A stretch of 28,836 nucleotides of DNA from the IMG/VR virus record IMGVR_UViG_3300032731_000215, positions 1 through 28,836 of that record. One strand, 5' to 3'. This DNA is from a virus. Position numbers and translations under genes: made by a program. The notes below the pieces were generated by a model, which saw nothing but the letters and a program-made list of their open reading frames with translations, had not been told where the DNA came from and made no database searches. Shown piece after piece: positions 7,871 to 14,871 of this stretch (the stretch's first letter is position 1; the number at the start of each line of letters is the position of its first letter).

Positions 7871-7897
7871 TAGGCTTCCCGATCTTCGGGGGGCTTA
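7871..7897 (+). promoter_or_regulatory. Stable 12-bp intergenic hairpin
   Basis: TAGGCTTCCCGA (7871-7882) pairs with TCGGGGGGCTTA (7886-7897) around a 3-base loop TCT, with three G-U pairs. No T run follows, so it may be an mRNA-stabilising or processing hairpin rather than a terminator. Confidence 0.5.
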
Positions 7898-7922
7898 TGA
7901 TGTAATTAACTAATACAAAAGT

Positions 7923-9344
7923 ATGGCACTACCAACAGATCGAAATGATCGTGAAATGCAGAAGTTCGTAGAGAACTCCGCTAGTGAGGTGGCAGTAAGG
8001 GTCGTAGCTACTGACGCGGCAGGAGCTGACATAACAGTTGCTGATGACGCAGCTTTCACACCGACAACAAGTGTAGTAACTCCCGTAGGATTCTTTGCTG
8101 ACGAAACAGCGACTGACAGTGTTAATGAAGGTGATACTGGTGCAGCCCGTATGACCCTTAACAGAAGGCAGATAACGGCAGATCAATTCTTAGATGACGG
8201 AGCATTCACTATTACAACTGACTATGTGGGTGTAATAGGAGGTTATGCAGATGAAACTACAACAGACAGTGTTAGCGAGGGAGACGTTGGGGCATTAAGA
8301 ATGACCCTAGACAGACGGCTGATAACAGCTTCAAATATATTAGATGATGCAGCTTTAGGAGTAGGGACTTCGTATGTCACTACGATAGCTGGATTCGCAG
8401 ATGAGACTGCGCCTGATTCAGTGGGAGAGGGAGACGTTGGCGCAGTACGAATGACGCTTGATCGTAAGCTTCACACTTCTAGTAGTCATATAGACGATGG
8501 TGCTTACACCATTACAACAGATTATTGTAACGTAATTGGTGCTTATGCTGACGAAACAACGCCTGACTCCGTAAGCGAGGCTGATGCAGGGGCGTTAAGG
8601 ATGACACTGGATAGAAAGCTTCATACCTCAGCCAATCACCTAGACGACGCTGCTGTAGGTATCGGAACGGATTATGCTTCAGTCATTGGTGCGTTAGTAG
8701 ACGACACCGCACCTGACTCAGTAGATGAGGGTGACGCAGGGTTCGTAAGGATGAGCGCTGACAGATTACTATACGTACAGGGCGCATTGGCTCACAGTGC
8801 AGTTGATGCAGGCAATCCACTAAAGATTGGTGGTATAGCTCGTAGTACACAAAGCACCGCTGTAACTGCCTTAGACAGAACAGACGCAATCTTTAATCTC
8901 AATGGTGAAGCAGTAGCAGCAGGGCACACCTGGGCTACAAACTCTAACCGAGGTGAAGAGATTGACCCTGTATCAAGCCACCACACAGAAGAAACTCTGG
9001 CTGATGTGACTGATGAGACTTCAGCCCCAACTACGAACTACTACTACATGGATATGGATGGCTACCGATACTTCAGTATCCAGTGTGAAACCTCAGACGC
9101 TACTCCTACAGATGTATTAGTCGTAACTGTAGAGGCTACCAATCAGGATGACGGGACGGCTCAAGCTAGTTGTACTTATCAGGATGTAACCCAGACTCAG
9201 TTCGGGGTTGCCAACTGGACAGACACAGACTTCTACGCGATAAATAGCACGGTATTGCCATGTAAGTATGTGCGAGTAAAGACTGTAACGACTGGAGCGG
9301 GCGATGACGCTGATTACACAATATTCGCTAAACGGTTGTATTGA
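7923..9344 (+). CDS. Repeat-containing structural protein (50-residue repeats)
   Basis: This 473-residue protein has an N-terminal segment (1-58), then five tandem 50-residue repeats (about 59-287) with the core ADETxxDSVxEGDxGAxRMTLDRxL, followed by DDxAxxIxTDYxxVIGA, and a C-terminal beta-rich domain (about 340-473) with NYYYMDMDGYRYFSIQCE and KYVRVKTVTTGAGDDADYTI. The DSV-EGD-RMT-DR pattern occurs in phage virion proteins and often marks a folding unit that repeats along an appendage. The C-terminal part resembles beta-sandwich attachment domains. It is probably a virion appendage or decoration protein. The start follows TTAACTAATACAAAAGT-ATG. Confidence 0.75.
   Translation: MALPTDRNDREMQKFVENSASEVAVRVVATDAAGADITVADDAAFTPTTSVVTPVGFFADETATDSVNEGDTGAARMTLNRRQITADQFLDDGAFTITTDYVGVIGGYADETTTDSVSEGDVGALRMTLDRRLITASNILDDAALGVGTSYVTTIAGFADETAPDSVGEGDVGAVRMTLDRKLHTSSSHIDDGAYTITTDYCNVIGAYADETTPDSVSEADAGALRMTLDRKLHTSANHLDDAAVGIGTDYASVIGALVDDTAPDSVDEGDAGFVRMSADRLLYVQGALAHSAVDAGNPLKIGGIARSTQSTAVTALDRTDAIFNLNGEAVAAGHTWATNSNRGEEIDPVSSHHTEETLADVTDETSAPTTNYYYMDMDGYRYFSIQCETSDATPTDVLVVTVEATNQDDGTAQASCTYQDVTQTQFGVANWTDTDFYAINSTVLPCKYVRVKTVTTGAGDDADYTIFAKRLY
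8097..8783 (+). repeat. Five tandem 150-bp (50-residue) coding repeats
   Basis: The ADET or VDDT codons start at 8097, 8247, 8397, 8547 and 8697, an exact 150-base period over five copies, the last one incomplete. The DNA sequences have diverged at many third positions while length is perfectly kept, implying selection on the fold of each unit. Confidence 0.88.
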
Positions 9345-9368
9345 TGTATCTGTTACATCTGGTATACT
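9341..9368 (+). promoter_or_regulatory. Possible promoter and inverted repeat before HNH gene
   Basis: TTGATG (9341-9346) and TATACT (9363-9368) are separated by 16 bases and could be -35 and -10 boxes; the first overlaps the stop codon of the preceding gene. The spacer contains a perfect inverted repeat, GATGTA (9343-9348) and TACATC (9354-9359), which could be a small hairpin or an operator. This would let the inserted nuclease gene be expressed apart from the structural operon. Confidence 0.4.
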
Positions 9369-9397
9369 TGAGGTAGTTAGAAATTAATTGAAAAATT

Positions 9398-9880
9398 ATG
9401 ACTACCAAGAAATGTACCAAGTGTAGCAAAGCCAAGCCAATGTCTGAGTTCTACGAGAATAAGAAAAGGAAGCAACTATGCACTGAATGTAAGAGATGTC
9501 ACAGAATAAGAACTGAAAAGTGGAGGATGAGGAACATGAAGAAATGTCGTGAATATTCAAGAGGATTTAGACAAAAACTACAGGCAAATAACCCAGAGGA
9601 ATGGAGAAGAAGAATTAGAAACAGTAACCTGAAAGCCCACTTCAATATGAGAGTGAAGGATTATGATAAAATGTTAGAGAAACAAAACGGGGTCTGCGCC
9701 ATATGTGGCAAACAAGAAACAATGACAAGGAATAGAAGATTGAAAAATCTGGCTGTAGACCACGATCATGAGACAGGAGAGGTGAGAGCATTACTATGTG
9801 GGCATTGTAATGCAGGGCTAGGAAGTTTCTATGAGAATGTAGAAGTAATGGAGAAGGCGATAAAATATCTAAAAGAATAA
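9398..9880 (+). CDS. HNH endonuclease, recombination endonuclease VII type
   Basis: This 160-residue protein has an N-terminal zinc-finger-like part (C6xxC9, C28xxC31), a very basic middle (residues 33-75), and a C-terminal endonuclease VII-type HNH core: C100xxC103, then LAVDHDHETGEVRALLCGHCN (D121-H124, C134xxC137). These cysteines bind structural zinc and the DHDH segment holds catalytic residues. In phage T4 endonuclease VII cuts branched DNA, but stand-alone copies like this are usually mobile (homing-type) genes. It interrupts a run of structural genes, is visibly more A-rich than its neighbours (AGA/AGG arginines, AAA lysines), and has its own possible promoter. Mobility is inferred. 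Confidence 0.88.
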   Translation: MTTKKCTKCSKAKPMSEFYENKKRKQLCTECKRCHRIRTEKWRMRNMKKCREYSRGFRQKLQANNPEEWRRRIRNSNLKAHFNMRVKDYDKMLEKQNGVCAICGKQETMTRNRRLKNLAVDHDHETGEVRALLCGHCNAGLGSFYENVEVMEKAIKYLKE

Positions 9881-9889
9881 CTAAAACTT

Positions 9890-10468
9890 ATGACAGTACA
9901 TACGAGTTCACAAGCCGCAGTAACCGAAGGGTTGAACACAGCCCATCCAAGTACTGTAACAGACGATAGTGCCTACTGGCATTTAGAGGAAACCACTGGT
10001 AACCGAGTCTCGAAGGCAAGCACATTGAGTGCAAGCAATACAACTGCCAGTAATAACTTATTCCAGCTGACAGGAACTGTGGAGATTACTAGGTTGTTTG
10101 CAGAGGTAACAACTGTAACTACATTAGTTAATTGCACAGCTTTATCATTCGACCTGTATGACAGTACTGCTGCTGTACCTGTTACAGATGCAGCTCCTGG
10201 TGCTACACTAAGCGGATTAGCAGTCGGTACATTTATGGTGAAAGATGCTGCAGCGGCCACAGTTCTCGCAGTAGCAGACAACGCTGCTGGTATAGTCACA
10301 GAGGGGTCAACGAATAAGGTCTTTGACCAGTTCTTCATAACTCAGAAGACAGGTGCCAATACTTATATGAGACTTACTTACACAACAACAGATGCACCTA
10401 TTAACGCGGTCATCACAGTTTATGCTGATTACATCGCAATGGGTAGCGGAACTTTAGTCGCAGTATAA
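9890..10468 (+). CDS. Putative structural or decoration protein
   Basis: This 192-residue protein is rich in Thr, Ala and Val with little charge, and seems all beta. It contains LFQLTGTVEITRLFAEVTTVT, SFDLYDSTAAVPVTDAAPGA and a C-terminal YMRLTYTTTDAPINAVITVYA. The LF.LTG.VEI..L..EV opening and the late A.ITVYADY strand recur in small virion proteins of uncultivated phages. Capsid decoration or appendage component is the best guess. The start is preceded by ATAACTAAAACTT, and the gene begins nine bases after the HNH gene, so removing the HNH gene would leave it next to the 473-residue protein. Confidence 0.65.
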   Translation: MTVHTSSQAAVTEGLNTAHPSTVTDDSAYWHLEETTGNRVSKASTLSASNTTASNNLFQLTGTVEITRLFAEVTTVTTLVNCTALSFDLYDSTAAVPVTDAAPGATLSGLAVGTFMVKDAAAATVLAVADNAAGIVTEGSTNKVFDQFFITQKTGANTYMRLTYTTTDAPINAVITVYADYIAMGSGTLVAV

Positions 10469-10483
10469 CAATTAACTAAAAAC

Positions 10484-10747
10484 ATGAGTTACAAAGAAAC
10501 AGCCCCTACCCTAGACGGTATAGGGGTAACACAGACAGACGTTGACGCTGTTGAATTGAAAGAAACTCCAGCGGCAAACACACCAGAGCTTTCCAAAGAC
10601 AAAGTTCTCGAGTGTCTAGCAGACTTTGCTGACATTGAGAAAGCCAACGGGTATCTAGCCATAGCACACAAGCGCGGTATGACTATGAGCCAAGTGAAGA
10701 AACTACACAAAGAATTTCTAGCTTCAAGAACTGTTGTAGAAGAATAA
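10484..10747 (+). CDS. Small protein of unknown function
   Basis: This 87-residue protein has a probably disordered N-terminal half (Thr, Asp, Pro rich) and a helical C-terminal half from residue 37, ending KRGMTMSQVKKLHKEFLASR. The last helices could be a small helix-turn-helix, but the pattern is too weak to claim. It is preceded by TTAACTAAAAAC-ATG, supporting the start, and lies between a decoration-type protein and two lectin-type genes. The family is not recognised. Confidence 0.65.
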   Translation: MSYKETAPTLDGIGVTQTDVDAVELKETPAANTPELSKDKVLECLADFADIEKANGYLAIAHKRGMTMSQVKKLHKEFLASRTVVEE

Positions 10748-10756
10748 TATAATAAT

Positions 10757-11944
10757 GTGTCTCTACTAATACCTAACACAACTCCAGCGGAGCGTAATTC
10801 TGGTTGTATATTCTCAGAGAATTTTGAGGATAAACAGAAAGTCGTTGAGAACGGTGGAGCGGTAACGTCCAAACCTGCATTTAAGAATGGGATGACTACT
10901 GATGGTACTGATGACGTAGTGGGTTATCCCTTAGTTAAGAACGTTCAGGGTGTTTCATTTTGGGTCACATTGACCTCAACCACAGAGCAGATCATGGAGT
11001 TCAGCGCGACACCGCACAAGATAGAGGCCAACACTGGGACTCTAAGCGCGTCTGGATTTGATACACCCGCCATATATGTTAATGGGGAAAGCACCAGTAC
11101 CATAGGAACAGGCAGGAGTTATGTAGTAATCACAACAGCTACAGCCTTTGACGCGGATGCTTTTATAGTAGGCGAGACTGATGGTGGGTTTGGTCAGTTC
11201 AAGATAGAAAACTTGAAGCTATGGAATACTGATGGAGTAGATGAAGCAGCACCAGTAACTAATTCTACATATAATTATGAACAATTTGCTTTGGTAAATG
11301 CTCCATTTACAATGGCTACACACGATCCGGCTGGCGTATCAGTGTATAATCTTTACACTGGCGGTGTTGATTTTACTATGGGTGATGGCAGTACTGCTTC
11401 AACTTATCCAACTAAACTTACTACAAGAGGATACAGTTTTGACGGAGGAGATTATTTAGATGGAACAGTTGCAACTTATTTAGATGGAGCTAATGGAGCT
11501 ACTATAGTCATGTTAGCTAAACAGACTGGGACTCCCGGAGCTGATGAAGTATTAGCAGAACAGACTGCGTTCAAGATATGGACTGAAAGCACAGACAGTA
11601 ACAATGTTCATATCTCATTTCAGGATTCTAACACTGGCGTGTTGTCTGTTACAGATGGGGGGGTAGGAATAAATGATGGGAAATTCCATATGATTATTGC
11701 CAGATATACTAGAAATGATGAAGCTACTTTAAATATAGATGGTCAGGATATCGGGACACCTGATGTTACTTCGGATTATCCATTGATAGCTGCTGCTGAT
11801 TCTTTGATTGTTGGAGCTTCTATGGTTCCTGATTTATATTTTAATGGTGAAATGAAACTTTTTCAGATTTATCCTGCCGTTGCATCAAGTCTCCAGATAC
11901 AGGATTTATATATCAGGCAGTTTAAGCAATTAAACGATATTTAA
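10757..11944 (+). CDS. LamG/ConA-like lectin domain protein
   Basis: This 395-residue protein starts at GTG; no suitable in-frame ATG exists near, and the overlapping ATG at 10755 is in another frame and stops after four codons. Residues about 25-160 form one jelly-roll-like unit (GVSFWVTLTSTTEQIMEF, SGFDTPAIYVNG, SYVVITTATAF, FKIENLKLWN). Residues about 225-385 are a second, fuller LamG-type lectin (YSFDGGDYLDG, TIVMLAKQTG, FHMIIARYTRN, ATLNIDGQDIG, LIVGASMVPDLYFNGEMKLFQIY). LamG domains bind glycans, so this is probably a receptor-binding or host-surface adhesion protein of the virion. Its stop overlaps the next start by one base (TAATG), implying translational coupling with the neighbouring lectin. 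Confidence 0.8.
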   Translation: MSLLIPNTTPAERNSGCIFSENFEDKQKVVENGGAVTSKPAFKNGMTTDGTDDVVGYPLVKNVQGVSFWVTLTSTTEQIMEFSATPHKIEANTGTLSASGFDTPAIYVNGESTSTIGTGRSYVVITTATAFDADAFIVGETDGGFGQFKIENLKLWNTDGVDEAAPVTNSTYNYEQFALVNAPFTMATHDPAGVSVYNLYTGGVDFTMGDGSTASTYPTKLTTRGYSFDGGDYLDGTVATYLDGANGATIVMLAKQTGTPGADEVLAEQTAFKIWTESTDSNNVHISFQDSNTGVLSVTDGGVGINDGKFHMIIARYTRNDEATLNIDGQDIGTPDVTSDYPLIAAADSLIVGASMVPDLYFNGEMKLFQIYPAVASSLQIQDLYIRQFKQLNDI

Positions 11945-13752
11945 TGAGCGCGATAATACAAGATAAATTAACACACTACTGGGATTTCAGATCAGGAACT
12001 ATTGATGATTTTGTAGGATCAGCAGATGGTACGTTTGGTAGTACACCAGTATTCAGTCGTGGTGGGTTAAAGTTTGACGGAGTCGATGATTATGTAAACT
12101 TAGGCAGTACCTTTGCTGCAGATTTTTCGTCTGCCTTACCGTTTACTATTTCAATTTACTTTAAGGTATGTGAAACCCTTACCAATACAATATTCGGACG
12201 TTACGATCCAACTGGGACTAGGTATTTACAGATGTATTTGGCTGCTGGGAAGGCAACAGCAAGATGTGGGCAGGGTGGTGGTGGTGATTTGCCAACCATT
12301 GATTCTACAGGGACTTACGCGAAGGGAGCCATGGTACACATGACCTACACCTATGATGGTTCAGCTAACACAAGATTGTATGTAGATGGTGTGAGTGTTG
12401 ATTCTAGTGCGGTTGCCCCAAGTGACTTTTATACAACCTTTGATACATATGTAGGAGGACTAAATAATAATGGATCATTATCAAATCCTATTGATGTTGG
12501 TATTTTGGCCATTGGTTTTTCTGATGAAGAATTAGATTCAACTGAAATCTCTCAGTTATTTGGAGAGATGGCAGACACGGTTTTTCCTACAAGAGCGCAT
12601 AGTACATCGCAAGTTTTTTCAGTTCCTAACTTAAATGAATCAGGTTTAGTGGGGGCTTGGAACATGAAACCTAGTGCTGGTAGCATAGTAGATTTATCTA
12701 CCAGCGGTAAAGATGGTACTCTGCTTGGAGCACCTAACCATGTGAATACCATACTCGGTGATTTTCTTAAGTTTGATGGCACGGATGATGTCGTAGATAT
12801 AGGCGACACAACTCAGACTGTAAGCACGGTGGCCTTCTGGATTAATCCCTCGACTACCTCAGAGGACATAATGGATCTCGATGGTGGTACTCATACGATA
12901 GAAGTAGGTACTGGGACTATCACGGCTACAGGATTTGATACCCCAACCATTTATGTGGACGGAGCTGTATCAAGTACCCTAATCGCTAATGTATTCCAGA
13001 GAGTAGTTATAACCACAGCAACAGGAATAGTAGTGAATAATTTTGATATAGGTAAGGAGACTACATATTTTGATGGGCTGATAGGTGATCCAGAGATATA
13101 CAGTGATGCAAAAGATATTGATTGGGTAAGAACAGATTATAAAAAGGGAGCCAGTGCAGTCCAGTATAAGAGTTCATGGGGTACGAGTGTAAGTACAGCC
13201 AATGTGACTGGTGGTATTTTGGGAGATAGCGAATGGAAAGTGGGTTCAGGTACATGGCAAATAGACACAGCTACTATCAATGGACAAAAATGCAAGGTGT
13301 TTAATTGTGTAGTCGCTGGTATATTGTACCTCCCTATAGGGGACATTGTTAATCCAACAGAGGTGGCTTATGGAACATGGGACTTTTGGGTGAATCATGC
13401 GAATGCTTCGACTACTGATATTGGGTTTGCCACGGGTGCGGCCAGTATCGCCAGTGGGTACGGTGTAACGGTAGCTAGTGATGAGAGCGTTAAGATAGTT
13501 GAGTATGCAGTGGGTGACGTCACCGCAACAGGTGGTACTTTGGTAGCAGCAACGTGGACTAATGTGAGAGTGACCAGAGATTTCACTGGTGCGTTTGTTC
13601 TCTCTATAGACGGTACCGCAGCAGACACAGGGACAGACACCACCACAACAACAGCTACTCATGTTGCCCTAGACTTTGACGCTGGGGATAAGCTGGCAAT
13701 ATCAGACCTTAAAGGCAATCATTCATTCAATAAGTATCTAGGAATAATTTAA
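11944..13752 (+). CDS. Three-domain LamG/ConA-like lectin protein
   Basis: This 602-residue protein appears to carry three consecutive lectin-type jelly rolls. Unit 1, residues about 35-205, is the clearest LamG (LKFDGVDDYVNLG, FTISIYFKV, MVHMTYTYDGSANTRLYVDG, IGFSDEELDSTEI). Unit 2 is about 230-390 (LKFDGTDDVVDIGD, STVAFWINPSTTSEDIM, GFDTPTIYVDG). Unit 3 is about 400-600 (YGTWDFWVNHANASTTDIGF, WTNVRVTRDFTGAFVLSIDG). The presence of three glycan-binding folds suggests multivalent attachment to host polysaccharide. Unit 2 is clearly related to the first unit of the preceding protein. It is probably a virion adhesion protein; whether on head or tail is unknown. Confidence 0.82.
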   Translation: MSAIIQDKLTHYWDFRSGTIDDFVGSADGTFGSTPVFSRGGLKFDGVDDYVNLGSTFAADFSSALPFTISIYFKVCETLTNTIFGRYDPTGTRYLQMYLAAGKATARCGQGGGGDLPTIDSTGTYAKGAMVHMTYTYDGSANTRLYVDGVSVDSSAVAPSDFYTTFDTYVGGLNNNGSLSNPIDVGILAIGFSDEELDSTEISQLFGEMADTVFPTRAHSTSQVFSVPNLNESGLVGAWNMKPSAGSIVDLSTSGKDGTLLGAPNHVNTILGDFLKFDGTDDVVDIGDTTQTVSTVAFWINPSTTSEDIMDLDGGTHTIEVGTGTITATGFDTPTIYVDGAVSSTLIANVFQRVVITTATGIVVNNFDIGKETTYFDGLIGDPEIYSDAKDIDWVRTDYKKGASAVQYKSSWGTSVSTANVTGGILGDSEWKVGSGTWQIDTATINGQKCKVFNCVVAGILYLPIGDIVNPTEVAYGTWDFWVNHANASTTDIGFATGAASIASGYGVTVASDESVKIVEYAVGDVTATGGTLVAATWTNVRVTRDFTGAFVLSIDGTAADTGTDTTTTTATHVALDFDAGDKLAISDLKGNHSFNKYLGII

Positions 13753-13768
13753 TAAGTAAATTAAATAA

Positions 13769-14101
13769 ATGTCAGACCTACACACAGACATCGTGAAGGT
13801 GAGAGCAGAGTCCAAACTAAGAGCTGAAGCCTATGAGAAACAAGAAGGTTACAAGAACGACGATATCGACGAGGTAGTCAACCCTACCAAGGAGGACATC
13901 TCAGTGATGTTTAATGGCGAGACACGAGTGATCGAAGCAGGTACAGAAGTACACCTACAGAAAGGTTTGATCTGTCACTTCCTAAAGCACACCACAGGGT
14001 TAGTGCTGAAGAAAGAGAAGAAAGAAGAAGAAGAGAAAGCAGTCATAGTAGAAAAGGCTGTTAAGCCAAAGAAGGTCGCTCCTAAAAAGAAGGCCAAGTA
14101 A
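13769..14101 (+). CDS. Small structural-region protein with lysine-rich tail
   Basis: This 110-residue protein has a charged helical N-terminus (1-35), a small beta domain (about 36-80) with VVNPTKEDISVMFNGETRVIEAGTEVHLQKG, and a tail ending KPKKVAPKKKAK. The VVNPT.ED....NGE...I.AG.E segment followed by a CHFLKH-type helix is common in small phage proteins encoded between head and connector genes, of unknown role. It is the last gene before a strong terminator. The start is preceded by TAAATTAAATAA, without Shine-Dalgarno. Confidence 0.7.
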   Translation: MSDLHTDIVKVRAESKLRAEAYEKQEGYKNDDIDEVVNPTKEDISVMFNGETRVIEAGTEVHLQKGLICHFLKHTTGLVLKKEKKEEEEKAVIVEKAVKPKKVAPKKKAK

Positions 14102-14107
14102 AAGTGT

Positions 14108-14130
14108 GGCGTGTTTATCACGCCTCTTTT
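14108..14130 (+). terminator. Rho-independent terminator before adaptor gene
   Basis: GGCGTG (14108-14113) pairs perfectly with CACGCC (14119-14124) around TTTAT and is followed by TCTTTT. It ends the lectin/decoration block and precedes the head-tail connector genes. Confidence 0.8.
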
Positions 14131-14156
14131 ACAGAGTGCATACTGTGCATTCTGTA
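14130..14156 (+). promoter_or_regulatory. Second hairpin between terminator and adaptor start
   Basis: TACAGAGTGCA (14130-14140) pairs with TGCATTCTGTA (14146-14156) with one G-U pair and loop TACTG, the same five loop bases as the hairpin at 7259-7290. It sits 16 bases before the ATG of the adaptor gene and overlaps the T run of the terminator by one base, so it might influence termination or translation. Confidence 0.5.
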
Positions 14157-14172
14157 GAGGATAACTAAACAT

Positions 14173-14871
14173 ATGACCCTAACCACAATTCTAACAAACA
14201 TTCGAAGTCTATGTGACGAGGAAAGTACCACCGATCCTACGGACACTGCTTTAACGGCCTTTGTTAATAAGCGTTATCACGACTTAGTAGATCGGATAAT
14301 GAATATCAATGAGGATTTCTTTGTCGAGACTGATCAAACACTTGATACTGTAGATGGTACGGAGCTTTATGATCTACCAAGTGATTTTAAGAAGGTGAAG
14401 CGGGTAGAGATTTCTTATGACGGGACTACCTACGACGAAGCGTTTGAGATAGACCTCAACGACAAGTACACCACTGAAAGTGATACGGATTCCTCGTATT
14501 CACAACATAACCCACGCTGGTATTTTCTGGGCGACCAGATAGGCTTTGATCCAATACCAGACTATGACGGTACTAACAATATTAAGTTGTGGTACATACA
14601 AAGACCTACTGATCTAGAAGGTACAGCTACCCCTGTAATCCCTGCTGAGTACCACAGTCTTATTGTGGACGGAGCGTGTGCTGATCTAAAGAAACGTGAC
14701 GACAACTGGGCTATGGCCAACAACTTTGAGAAAGACTACGAATCAGGTATTAAGGAAATGGAACAATCACTACGTCGTAGACAAGTACAAAGCCCGCGCA
14801 AGATTAAGAACGCAGGCGATCGTCCTTATCGCAACAATGAAAATTATTTATCACCAAGTTCACTAAGCTAA
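14173..14871 (+). CDS. Head-tail adaptor protein
   Basis: This 232-residue protein has the pattern of phage connector adaptors: N-terminal helices with TALTAFVNKRYHDLVDRIM, then DQTLDTVDGTELYDLPSDFKK, a beta region with PRWYFLGDQIGFDPIPDYDG and IKLWYIQRPTDL, then IPAEYHSLIVDGACADLKKR and a charged C-terminal helix. The tY.LP.d, P.P and YI..P motifs are shared by adaptors that bind under the portal in short-tailed and some siphovirus particles. It would form a ring between portal and tail nozzle. The stop overlaps the nozzle-like gene start (TAATG), supporting joint function. The ATG follows ATAACTAAACAT. Confidence 0.82.
   Translation: MTLTTILTNIRSLCDEESTTDPTDTALTAFVNKRYHDLVDRIMNINEDFFVETDQTLDTVDGTELYDLPSDFKKVKRVEISYDGTTYDEAFEIDLNDKYTTESDTDSSYSQHNPRWYFLGDQIGFDPIPDYDGTNNIKLWYIQRPTDLEGTATPVIPAEYHSLIVDGACADLKKRDDNWAMANNFEKDYESGIKEMEQSLRRRQVQSPRKIKNAGDRPYRNNENYLSPSSLS

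Noticed and set aside
7864-7922. Rho-independent terminator after the 163-residue protein
   Set aside because: The hairpin is strong but is followed by ATGATGTAATT, with no T run.
4829-8783. Repeat arrays as a CRISPR or mobile repeat
   Set aside because: The repeats keep the reading frame, have diverged at the DNA level, and code for regular protein units.
12113-12343. Plus-strand alternative-frame open frame of 76 codons inside the LamG gene
   Set aside because: It overlaps a clear LamG domain in another frame and has no leader or recognisable fold.
13246-13662. Cysteine-rich minus-strand open frame opposite the third lectin unit
   Set aside because: The cysteines come from reverse reading of Thr/Ala-rich codons; no zinc-knuckle spacing and no start context.
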